Origin: Bacteroidales bacterium
GTDB lineage: Bacteria > Bacteroidota > Bacteroidia > Bacteroidales > B18-G4
Assembly (NCBI GenBank): GCA_030618905.1
Contig: JAUXCL010000131.1
Coordinates: 1 to 6,948, forward strand
Direction of reading: 5' to 3'
DNA length: 6,948 nt
The translations under genes were made by a program, and so were the position numbers. A model generated the notes under the pieces. It was given only the letters and a program-made list of their open reading frames with translations. It was not told the origin of the DNA and ran no database searches. Of the stretch, positions 1 through 6,885 are shown one piece after another. How positions within the stretch are numbered: position 1 is the stretch's first letter; every line of letters starts with the position of its first letter.

Positions 1-1335
1 GGTAGCCTTGTATTTGTTTCCTGCAAAACCGAAAGCAAAAAGATAACAAAGGTAACTTCCAATGTGCTACACCCTGATTGGAGTAAAGACGCCGTGATAT
101 ATGAAGTTAATGTCAGGCAATATACACCCGAGGGCACGTTGAAGGCTTTCGAAAACCACCTGCCCCGCCTGAAAGAACTGGGAGTGGACATTCTTTGGCT
201 GATGCCTGTTCACCCCATTGGCGAAAAGAACAGGAAGGGAGGCATGGGAAGTTATTATTCGGTCAGGGATTATACTGCCGTGAACCCGGAATTTGGAACC
301 CTTGATGATTTCAAGGACCTGGTAAATACAGCCCACGAACTGGGGATGTATGTGATCCTCGACTGGGTTGCCAACCATAGCGCCTGGGACCATGCATGGG
401 TTGTGGATCACCCGGAATGGTATTCCGTTGATGAAAAAGGGAATATGGTATCACCTTACGATTGGAGTGATGTCGTGGACCTGAATTATACCAATGATGA
501 TTTGCGTGAAGCCATGCTTGATGCACTGAAATATTGGGTGGTGGAAGCTGATATTGATGGATACCGCTGCGATGTGGCAGGCATGGTGCCTGTTGAGTTC
601 TGGAATAATGCCAGGACTGAATTGGACAAAATCAAACCTGTGTTTATGCTTGCTGAGGCAGAACAACCCAACCATCATGTTAATGCTTTTGACATGTCAT
701 ATGGATGGGAACTGCATCACATCATGAATGAGGTTGCAAAAGGAGAAAAAAATGCAAAAGACCTTGATAAGTATTTCGAAAAGCATGATACCCTCTATCC
801 TGTTGATGCCTATAGAATGTATTTTATTACCAATCACGACGAAAATTCTTGGAATGGTACTGAGTTTGAGCGAATGGGCAATGCCGTGAATACTTTTGCT
901 GCCCTGACCTATACACTTCCCGGAATGCCGCTGATCTATAGTGGTCAGGAAGCTGCATTAAGCAAGCGCTTGAGATTTTTTGAAAAAGACACTATAGACT
1001 GGGGGGATTATGAATTTGCAGGATTCTATCAAAAACTTGGCAGACTGAGAAAGGAAAACCCTGCCCTCTGGAGCGGGGAAGCCGGCGGGAGTATGAAAAG
1101 GATCAAGACCTCCGATAGTGAAAACATTTACGCTTTTGCACGTAAAAATGATAATAATGCTGTTGTGGTAATTGCTAACCTGAGCAAGTATAGTCAGGAG
1201 TTTACGCTAAAGAAGGGAAGTAAGCTGAAGGAAATGACAGATTGGTTTAGCGGGAATACATTTATACTGGAACCCGGTACGCAAATGATGCTGGCTCCCT
1301 GGGAGTATAAAATCTTTGTTGGTGGAAGAGAATAG
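1..1335 (+). CDS. GH13 alpha-amylase-family glycoside hydrolase, predicted lipoprotein (5' partial)
   Basis: Hydrolyses or transfers alpha-glucosidic bonds, probably in starch, glycogen or maltooligosaccharides. The four GH13 regions are visible: DWVANH (region I, Asp at 361-363), GYRCDVA (region II, nucleophile Asp at 571-573), MLAEAEQ (region III, acid/base Glu at 655-657) and ITNHDEN (region IV, transition-state Asp at 838-840). VVDLN at 472-486 sits where the fifth region lies. A (beta/alpha)8 barrel is followed by a small beta domain from about 1050 to the end. A GTG start at 64 is possible but unlikely: the frame stays open to base 1 and encodes LVFVSC, a lipoprotein cleavage site with Cys at 22-24, so the true start is upstream of the window. 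The mature protein would be 437 residues, far shorter than the SusG type, with no room for an inserted starch-binding module. Anchoring is probably in the outer membrane; surface exposure is uncertain because the residues after Cys (KTESKK) are not an acidic export signal. Exact specificity cannot be read from sequence alone. Confidence 0.93.
   Translation, partial: GSLVFVSCKTESKKITKVTSNVLHPDWSKDAVIYEVNVRQYTPEGTLKAFENHLPRLKELGVDILWLMPVHPIGEKNRKGGMGSYYSVRDYTAVNPEFGTLDDFKDLVNTAHELGMYVILDWVANHSAWDHAWVVDHPEWYSVDEKGNMVSPYDWSDVVDLNYTNDDLREAMLDALKYWVVEADIDGYRCDVAGMVPVEFWNNARTELDKIKPVFMLAEAEQPNHHVNAFDMSYGWELHHIMNEVAKGEKNAKDLDKYFEKHDTLYPVDAYRMYFITNHDENSWNGTEFERMGNAVNTFAALTYTLPGMPLIYSGQEAALSKRLRFFEKDTIDWGDYEFAGFYQKLGRLRKENPALWSGEAGGSMKRIKTSDSENIYAFARKNDNNAVVVIANLSKYSQEFTLKKGSKLKEMTDWFSGNTFILEPGTQMMLAPWEYKIFVGGRE
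22..24 (+). other. Lipobox cysteine of the GH13 lipoprotein
   Basis: Codon 8 of the open frame is TGC (Cys), preceded by Leu-Val-Phe-Val-Ser. This fits the end of a signal peptidase II signal: a hydrophobic stretch, small Ser at -1, then Cys. The Phe at -3 is not the canonical Leu, but FVSC-like ends are accepted in Bacteroidota. The charged, polar residues that follow (KTESKK) form a linker before the catalytic domain begins near base 70. The start of the signal peptide is outside the window. Confidence 0.75.
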
Positions 1336-1350
1336 TCAGGTATATACTGA

Positions 1351-1382
1351 AAAAAAAAGGCGGCCGCGGCCGCCTTTTTTTT
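1351..1382. terminator. Bidirectional intrinsic terminator between convergent genes
   Basis: A perfect 32-bp palindrome: eight A, then GGCGGCCGCGGCCGCC (1359-1374), then eight T. The RNA can fold into a 6-bp GC stem with a CGCG loop, extended by eight A-U pairs, with a U run on either strand. It lies 15 bp after the amylase stop codon and 11 bp from the SusD-like stop codon, so it can end both transcripts. The GC core stands out sharply against the AT-rich surroundings. Confidence 0.93.
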
Positions 1383-1393
1383 ATGATTAAATA

Positions 1394-2788
1394 TTAATTC
1401 TGAGTTAGGTTAGGGTTCACATCAATTTCCCTCTGAGGAATCTTGAACATGATCTCCGACGCATTCCATTCATATTCAATACTGGAATTCGGATTCGGAT
1501 CCTGGAATGATCTTTCCAGCCTTCTCCTGTTAAAGAAGTCATCTCCTTCATAGAAAAGCTCTTTGGTCCTTTCATAGAAAATTTCATTCATGCTCACATC
1601 TACCGTGATACCACCTGCATTCTCATATGGATAGGTTTTCAGTCCGGACCTTTCTCTGATCATATTCATATCTTCCCTGGCCTGCGACACATTTGTACCG
1701 ATAACACACTCAGCACGGATCAGATACATTTCAGCCAGCCTGATCACAGGAATATGCATGAACCGGTAGTTGTATTTGATACAATACACCTTGCCTTTAT
1801 AATTCATTGCGAGCTGCAAGTATCGCTCATCAGCAAGGGTAGAAGACCCGGAGGTTTGCGTGAAGATCTTGATGAGCCTGTTGGGAAATACAAATTTAGG
1901 TACTGTACCTTCAATGGTATCTTTCCGGTAGAAACCTTGCAGAGTACCGGTGATTGCAGATCCTTCTGCTGTTAACAACCCGAAAATCGTTTCGCTGCTG
2001 GGATAATTTTGGTATATGCCGGTAAGATCATCCTGTACAAGCGAAAATTTCTCTGATTCAATCACTTCAGTTGCAGTTGCCGCTGCCAGATCATAATCCT
2101 TATGTGAGAAGTATACCCTTGCAAGCAGGGCTTTAGCGCTATACATCGTTGCCCGATTGTCGTTAGATTCCGGTAGCAATGATGCAGCCTCCTGCAGATC
2201 AGCGATTACCTGTTCGTAAATGCTTTCAATGGGAGCACGTGCAGGTTGGTCATCAATGGTGAGAGTTTTAGTAAGTAATGGAATCCCTTCACCGGTATTC
2301 ACATTCATGAAATAGCGCATCATGTCGAAGTGCATAATAGCCCGGATAAAGAGACATTCGCCACGAATCCTGTCCTTATTGTCATCAATGAATTCATCAT
2401 TAACTTCAGGAATAGCCTCAAGGAGGGTATTTGCCATGTTAAGTACCCAATAGCCATTGGTCCACATCGAAGCGCTGATACGGTTGTCGGGCGACATGCC
2501 TTTGTTCATCATCTGAATTTCCTCATATACCAGAGCGTATTCGTTGGATTTGATAACATTGTAGGCAATCATGTCTCCGGAACCCCAGATGTGCCCACCA
2601 TAAAGATCACCACCTGTCATCCGTTCATAGGTTCCCAATAATGCAGTTTGAAGACCTTCAGTTGAAGTAAGGGCCAGCGCACTATTGATCTCTGTCGTTG
2701 GTGCAAAGTCAAGTTGTTTTTCACATGCCGTCGTGGCAATAAGAACAACTGCACCAAATATAGCCAGTAATTTATATATTTTTTTCAT
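1394..2788 (-). CDS. SusD/RagB-like outer-membrane glycan-binding lipoprotein
   Basis: Surface lipoprotein that would act as the lid and substrate-capture partner of the SusC-like barrel encoded just upstream. The N-terminus is a lipoprotein signal: Lys-Lys, a hydrophobic stretch, then IATTAC with lipid-carrying Cys22; Thr at -3 is not canonical. The SusD N-terminal domain follows, with a helical pattern at W109-I126 and the TPR-like helix R142-F160. The C-terminal SusD/RagB domain carries IRLAEMYLIRAE (349-360), ERTKELFYEG (406-415) and the family's terminal motif PQREIDVNPNLTQN (451-464), which shows that the 3' end is complete. At 464 residues it is at the short end for the family (often about 500-600). 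It starts 19 bp after the SusC-like stop codon with no clear Shine-Dalgarno, only an A-rich leader, as is usual in Bacteroidota. It is the last gene of the presumed operon. The bound glycan cannot be deduced; the neighbouring amylase hints at an alpha-glucan. Confidence 0.95.
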   Translation of the reverse strand: MKKIYKLLAIFGAVVLIATTACEKQLDFAPTTEINSALALTSTEGLQTALLGTYERMTGGDLYGGHIWGSGDMIAYNVIKSNEYALVYEEIQMMNKGMSPDNRISASMWTNGYWVLNMANTLLEAIPEVNDEFIDDNKDRIRGECLFIRAIMHFDMMRYFMNVNTGEGIPLLTKTLTIDDQPARAPIESIYEQVIADLQEAASLLPESNDNRATMYSAKALLARVYFSHKDYDLAAATATEVIESEKFSLVQDDLTGIYQNYPSSETIFGLLTAEGSAITGTLQGFYRKDTIEGTVPKFVFPNRLIKIFTQTSGSSTLADERYLQLAMNYKGKVYCIKYNYRFMHIPVIRLAEMYLIRAECVIGTNVSQAREDMNMIRERSGLKTYPYENAGGITVDVSMNEIFYERTKELFYEGDDFFNRRRLERSFQDPNPNSSIEYEWNASEIMFKIPQREIDVNPNLTQN

Positions 2789-2807
2789 TTCTTAGGAATT
2801 TTAAAAT

Positions 2808-5800
2808 TTAGAAACTCAAATTAATACCCACATTATATGTTTTCGCCTGTGGAGGACTCAGGTAAGTTACACCTTGAGTAACATTTCCTGATCCATCCCT
2901 GTTAACTTCCGGATCCCAACCCTTATAGTTGGTTAATGTCCACAGGTTCGTGGCTATGAAATATATTCTGATGGCATCCATCTTTAGCTTTTGACATATA
3001 TCAACAGGAAGATTGTATCCCAGGGTTAATGCTTTAAGCCTTAGATATGAGCCATCATCAAGATATTTTGTAGAGTTATACGTTGAAACACTGCTGTTCC
3101 AAAAAAGCTGTGATTGATCAGTCTGCTGTCCGGGCTCAGTCCAGGCGTCTAATACAGTTGCCATCTGGTTCCAGTTAGAACCAATATTTCCACCTTCAAA
3201 GAATTTACCGTCATCACGGTATATGTCATTGCCATAAGCAAATGTGAAATAAATGCCGAGGTCGAATGATTTCCACTCCAGAATGTTGTTCATACCACCA
3301 TATATTTCAGGATAGGGGTTTCCAACAACCTTGGAGTTTTTATCGAAGAATTCAGAGTCTGATTCATCCCATGGCCCGATTGATCCATCAGCATAAACAT
3401 ATAGGTCCTGACCGGTTTGAGGATCAACACCATGCCATTCAACCAGCCTCCAGGCTCCGATAGGGTGTCCTTCCTGGGCATAATTGTTACCATAGTTGCC
3501 TCCCAGGTCCATACCGGAGATGATTTGCCCTTCGAGGTCAATGATCTTATTCGCATTCCTGGCAAGGTTTAGCTCAGTCCGCCACTTAAATTTGCCGGTA
3601 AAGTTGAAACTGCTGAGGAATATCTCAAAACCTCTGTTTTCAATTTCACCAACATTATCAATTACACTGGTTGTACCGCTGGTAGATGGTACCTGTTTGC
3701 GAAGCAATACATCCTTTGAATTTTTAACATAGTAATCAAATGCAGCGGAAAGACGCCCTTCCCAGAATCCAATATCAAAACCGACATCCCATTGTGATGT
3801 TTCTTCCCAGTGGAGGTTTGGATTTGGTTTCCTGTTGAGACCAATAGCTGATTGACCATTATATTCTGTAATATAGTATGTGCCAATATAGTCGTAATTA
3901 GGGATCTCAGCATTACCCGTGATACCAAAACTACCACGGAATTTCAGAAATGATAAGCCTCGTTTATCTTTAAGGAAGTTTTCCTCAGTAATGATCCATC
4001 CGGCAGAAATTCCCGGGAATGTACCCCATTTCATGTTTTCACCAAATCGTGAAGATCCATCCCTTCGGATATTAAAACTAACAAGATACTTGTCGTTGAA
4101 TGTGTAACCAAGACTTCCAAAAAATGAAAGGAAGGACCAATCGGTCTGCCAACCATTGGTAGTCTGTCTGTTCGCTGGAGTACTTGTTGGGTTCTCCAGG
4201 GATGGGTGTGGGAAATTTGCTCCGAATACCTGCAATCCGTAATCAGCATAACGCTGGAATGATTGTCCGATCATTGCAGACACTTTGTGTTTTTCTACAA
4301 ACAATTTTCTGAAGTTGAAACTGTTGTTCGTGTTCCAGTTGTTTATCGTTAAGCGCCTATCTGTTGCATTGGCTTCAGAACGTGTGATAGTACCTTCATA
4401 TTCAGTTTCACGTTGGTAAATGTTGTTAAGGCCCCAATCAGTATTAAAATACAGGTAATCAGTAATCTTATACTTACCATAAACATTTCCAAGGATGGAT
4501 GTCGTATAAGCTTTATATTTTCTGTCCTCATAATCGGCCATAACATTCACTCCACTTGTAGGAGCAAAATATGTTCTGTCATTATTATATATAGGCATGA
4601 TAGGAAGTGAACGACTTTGAGCTGTTCCAAGTCCGCCGGCCCAGCCTGTTGGCACATTCACATATTGCCTGTTGGCGAGAGTAAGATTTGTCCCTACTGT
4701 CAGGCGCTTGCTTGCTTTGATCTCAAGGTTCAGCTTAATGCCTAAACGCTGGAAATCATTTCCTACGATGATCCCATTGGATTTATTATAGAATCCCCCC
4801 ATGTAGTAATTCACAAACTTTGTTCCTCCTGATGCTGACAGGTCGAAAGAATGTTGAAATCCTGTTCTGAGCATGGTTTTAACCCAATCTGTATTTGTAT
4901 TGTCAATGATTTCCTTGTTTTCCCCGTAAGTGAGATCACCATTATATATTCCATAAGGCAGGTTCTGATAAAACTCTTCTTCCGTCCCCATCTCCGAATT
5001 AAACCAGGCTTGTTTAGAAGCAGAAAGATATTCCTGCCCGTTAAGAATATCCAGCTTATTTGTAACTTCAGAAATACCGGATGAATAACTGAAATTGAAT
5101 TTTGTTTTACCCTCTTTCCCCTTCTTGGTAGTAATGAGGACAACACCATTGGCTCCCCTTGAACCATAGATAGCTGCAGCAGATGCATCTTTCAATATTT
5201 CGATTGATTCAATATCATTAGGATTGAGCAGATTCAATGCATTAGATCTGTCAGGATAACCACTGGTGGTTATCAAACTTCCGGTAACGATCGGTATCCC
5301 GTCTACTACATATAATGGTTCTGAACTTGCCAGTAGGGAAGTTGACCCTCTAACACGGACTGTGATCGGAGCCCCGGCCATACCATTGTCCTGTCTGACC
5401 TGAACCCCCGCAGCTCGTCCCTGCAATGCATTTGCGAAATTGGTTGTTGGGATATCGCGCATATCTTTAATTGGGATCTTCGAAATAGAACTCGTTACAT
5501 CTCTCTTTCGTTCGGTTCCAAAACCTACAACGACCAGTTCGTTGAGCATCATAAAGTCTTCCAGAAGCTGAAAATCAACTGTAATCATTTGACCGGCGGA
5601 TAGATTCACGGTTTTAGTAACAGGCTGAAAGCCTACAAAGCTTGCTTCCAGTTCTATAGATCCTGCCGGTACACCTTCAATAATATAGATACCATCTATG
5701 TCTGTTGATACGCCAAAGGTGGTGCCTTTAACAATAATGTTGGCACCGGGCAGCGTTTCACCTGTTTTACTGTCAGTGACAGTCCCTTTTATCGTTCCTG

Positions 5801-5873
5801 ACTGCGCCATAGCTGTAACGGAAATAAATGCCATCAGCAGCAGGATGACTAAATATCGTAGTGGATTCTTCAT
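2808..5873 (-). CDS. SusC/RagA-like TonB-dependent outer-membrane transporter
   Basis: Imports oligosaccharides (or other large nutrients) across the outer membrane, powered by TonB-ExbBD, together with the SusD-like partner. A Sec signal peptide ends AMA|Q at residues 23/24. Residues about 27-105 form the carboxypeptidase-regulatory-like Ig domain (GTVTDSKTGETLPGANI, DIDGIYIIEGVPAG). A TonB-box-like NELVVVGFGT lies at 111-120. The plug domain (about 125-250) contains RVRGS and PLYVVDGIP. The SusC/RagA signature LKDASAAAIYGSRGANG is at 227-243. The remainder is the 22-strand beta-barrel region, ending in the aromatic INLSF typical of barrels inserted by the BAM complex. The total of 1021 aa is normal for the family. 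No N-terminal STN domain is present, so direct signalling to an anti-sigma factor is not expected. The start is fixed by the signal peptide. It lies 39 bp after the small barrel gene and 19 bp before the SusD-like gene. Substrate is unknown. Confidence 0.97.
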   Translation of the reverse strand: MKNPLRYLVILLLMAFISVTAMAQSGTIKGTVTDSKTGETLPGANIIVKGTTFGVSTDIDGIYIIEGVPAGSIELEASFVGFQPVTKTVNLSAGQMITVDFQLLEDFMMLNELVVVGFGTERKRDVTSSISKIPIKDMRDIPTTNFANALQGRAAGVQVRQDNGMAGAPITVRVRGSTSLLASSEPLYVVDGIPIVTGSLITTSGYPDRSNALNLLNPNDIESIEILKDASAAAIYGSRGANGVVLITTKKGKEGKTKFNFSYSSGISEVTNKLDILNGQEYLSASKQAWFNSEMGTEEEFYQNLPYGIYNGDLTYGENKEIIDNTNTDWVKTMLRTGFQHSFDLSASGGTKFVNYYMGGFYNKSNGIIVGNDFQRLGIKLNLEIKASKRLTVGTNLTLANRQYVNVPTGWAGGLGTAQSRSLPIMPIYNNDRTYFAPTSGVNVMADYEDRKYKAYTTSILGNVYGKYKITDYLYFNTDWGLNNIYQRETEYEGTITRSEANATDRRLTINNWNTNNSFNFRKLFVEKHKVSAMIGQSFQRYADYGLQVFGANFPHPSLENPTSTPANRQTTNGWQTDWSFLSFFGSLGYTFNDKYLVSFNIRRDGSSRFGENMKWGTFPGISAGWIITEENFLKDKRGLSFLKFRGSFGITGNAEIPNYDYIGTYYITEYNGQSAIGLNRKPNPNLHWEETSQWDVGFDIGFWEGRLSAAFDYYVKNSKDVLLRKQVPSTSGTTSVIDNVGEIENRGFEIFLSSFNFTGKFKWRTELNLARNANKIIDLEGQIISGMDLGGNYGNNYAQEGHPIGAWRLVEWHGVDPQTGQDLYVYADGSIGPWDESDSEFFDKNSKVVGNPYPEIYGGMNNILEWKSFDLGIYFTFAYGNDIYRDDGKFFEGGNIGSNWNQMATVLDAWTEPGQQTDQSQLFWNSSVSTYNSTKYLDDGSYLRLKALTLGYNLPVDICQKLKMDAIRIYFIATNLWTLTNYKGWDPEVNRDGSGNVTQGVTYLSPPQAKTYNVGINLSF

Positions 5874-5912
5874 ATGTTGGAGTTTTTTAAGTTATCAAAA
5901 TGTATTATGCCA

Positions 5913-6590
5913 TTAAAAGAAGTAATAGAGCCCTGCAGTGAACTGGAAAACCCGATAACGGGCGTCATCCTCTTCATTGAATGCGCTGTTCATGGACCAG
6001 TTCTGCCTTCCTGCGATATAGACGCTAAAATTTTCAAACTTGTATTCAATTTCTGCTCCGGCATTCAACCCCCATTCCCAGCGTTGCTGAAAACGGTCAT
6101 CAAAATCAATTTCATCCTCAAAAGTCCAATGGAGCGGCAGCGGATTGAGTTCAGTGATCTCCTCAGGATGTGTCCATGTTCCTGAAGTCCAGAATGAGGA
6201 ATAACAACCTCCCATGATGTTAATATACAGGTTTTCCACTGTCTCAAATGATAGCTTTACCATGATCGGCAAAGTGACGTAATTAGCTGCAAGTTTAAAT
6301 GCGTAATCGGCATCATTATGTGAATAGTCAATGCCCCTGCTTTCGTAATACAATTCTGTTTGCAATGAAATAGGATTTTGCATTGGATAAAATGGCATGA
6401 GTTGCTCATTGATGGTAAGCCCGAGGGCTAATCCTCCATGGAACCCGCCAACGGCTGTCTGTGAGAAATCGGTATACTCTTTCTTCCACTTAGAAGAGGA
6501 GAATCCGAGTTTTGGCCCGAAATAAATCTGCGCAAATAAGCCACTGCTCAAGAAAAGCAGCATCGTAAATAATAGTAAGTGTTTTTTCAT
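5913..6590 (-). CDS. Small outer-membrane beta-barrel protein (porin/PorT-like fold family)
   Basis: 225-aa predicted outer-membrane protein. The N-terminus is a clear Sec signal peptide (KKH, a long Leu/Phe core, LFAQ with cleavage after Ala20). The mature part opens with IYFGPKLGFSSS, the first-strand pattern of the small Bacteroidota barrel family annotated as porin family or outer-membrane beta-barrel domain. It continues with alternating aromatic/polar strands such as ISLQTELYYES, NYVTLPIMVKLSF, LYINIMGG and WGLNAGAEIEYKF, and ends in FQFTAGLYYFF. The YVTLPIMVKL strand and the terminal Phe are strong family marks. An 8-strand barrel is my estimate. No catalytic motif is visible. Acidic and Trp-rich stretches around residues 139-170 (WTSGTWTHPEE, WTFEDEIDFDD) probably form an extracellular loop. 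It is the first gene of the presumed operon with the SusC/SusD pair, which is not a standard component of such pairs. It might assist transport or the envelope, or merely share the transcript; I cannot assign a function. Confidence 0.88.
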   Translation of the reverse strand: MKKHLLLFTMLLFLSSGLFAQIYFGPKLGFSSSKWKKEYTDFSQTAVGGFHGGLALGLTINEQLMPFYPMQNPISLQTELYYESRGIDYSHNDADYAFKLAANYVTLPIMVKLSFETVENLYINIMGGCYSSFWTSGTWTHPEEITELNPLPLHWTFEDEIDFDDRFQQRWEWGLNAGAEIEYKFENFSVYIAGRQNWSMNSAFNEEDDARYRVFQFTAGLYYFF

Positions 6591-6680
6591 AACAGCTGTT
6601 TTTATTTATATTTAGATTATTAAAGAGAATGTTATCCGCCCCCGCTAAAGAAAATACATTGTAAAAATAATAAATCGTAA

Positions 6681-6700
6681 ACAAAAATTAACAAAAATTA
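6681..6700. repeat. Two tandem copies of a 10-bp A-rich unit
   Basis: ACAAAAATTA occurs twice in direct succession (6681-6690 and 6691-6700). A third, degenerate copy follows at 6701-6710 (AGAAAAAATA, two mismatches). The 10-bp period places the A-tracts on the same face of the helix, which would bend the DNA. The tract lies in the likely promoter area of the - strand operon. Confidence 0.6.
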
Positions 6701-6713
6701 AGAAAAAATAAAC
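6682..6713 (-). promoter_or_regulatory. Weak candidate promoter for the barrel-SusC-SusD operon
   Basis: Read on the - strand, AATTTTTG (6689-6682) matches the Bacteroidota -7 box TAnnTTTG at five of six fixed positions. GTTTA (6713-6709) could serve as the -33 element with a spacer of 19 bp. Transcription would start near 6675, giving a leader of roughly 85 nt before the ATG at 6590. The region is a low-complexity A/T tract, so the match could be accidental. No better -7 box was found on this strand upstream of the operon. Confidence 0.28.
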
Positions 6714-6786
6714 TTTTTACTTTTAGGGCTTGATAAAAAGATCCTCAGATTCATTGTTATTGTCAATTCTAATATGATTTGAGAAA

Positions 6787-6810
6787 TAACAATCAGTCGT
6801 CTGATTATTA
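6787..6810. repeat. Imperfect inverted repeat, possible operator
   Basis: Arms TAACAATCAG (6787-6796) and CTGATTATTA (6801-6810) are complementary at nine of ten positions around the centre TCGT. It lies about 200 bp upstream of the - strand operon start and about 75 bp upstream of the + strand -33 candidate. The arm AATAACAAT (6785-6793) is also perfectly complementary to ATTGTTATT at 6753-6761, which gives a second, wider dyad with a 23-bp spacer. Either could be a regulator site; no specific regulator is recognised. Confidence 0.4.
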
Positions 6811-6844
6811 ATTTTTTAGAAAGAGCCGGTGTCCAATATTGTGA

Positions 6845-6869
6845 TTTAATTGTTTGTGATACAATTAAA
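6845..6869. repeat. Perfect 9-bp inverted repeat with overlapping direct repeat
   Basis: Arms TTTAATTGT (6845-6853) and ACAATTAAA (6861-6869) are perfectly complementary, with a 7-bp spacer TTGTGAT. The spacer is the second copy of a direct repeat: TTGTGATnnAATT occurs at 6839-6851 and 6854-6866, 15 bp apart. It is centred about 30 bp upstream of the -33 candidate of the right-edge promoter, a usual position for an activator. The regulator is unknown. Confidence 0.45.
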
Positions 6870-6885
6870 ATAGATATTAAATCAG

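Noticed and set aside
62..97. ATG at 62-64 as the amylase start
   Set aside because: It is out of frame with the GH13 coding sequence and reaches a stop codon after eleven codons.
67..678. Several - strand reading frames of 60-115 codons inside the amylase gene
   Set aside because: They are antisense shadows of a strongly conserved GH13 coding region, with no signal peptide or family motif of their own.
1754..2641. + strand reading frames of 73 and 103 codons opposite the SusD-like gene
   Set aside because: The SusD frame is intact and shows family motifs throughout; the opposing frames resemble no known protein.
4811..5188. 125-codon - strand frame inside the SusC-like gene
   Set aside because: It overlaps the plug and signature region of the transporter in another frame on the same strand; basic, low-complexity composition typical of a frame shadow.
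5874..6185. 103-codon + strand frame opposite the small barrel gene
   Set aside because: It is antisense to a convincing signal-peptide-bearing barrel protein and has no recognisable features.
6490..6684. 64-codon - strand frame spanning the start of the barrel gene
   Set aside because: It runs out of frame through the barrel gene's signal peptide and its upstream part is AT-rich leader; no coding signature.
6787..6817. Hairpin followed by a T run read as a + strand terminator
   Set aside because: The stem is AT-rich and weak, the T run starts several bases after the stem, and no + strand gene ends nearby.
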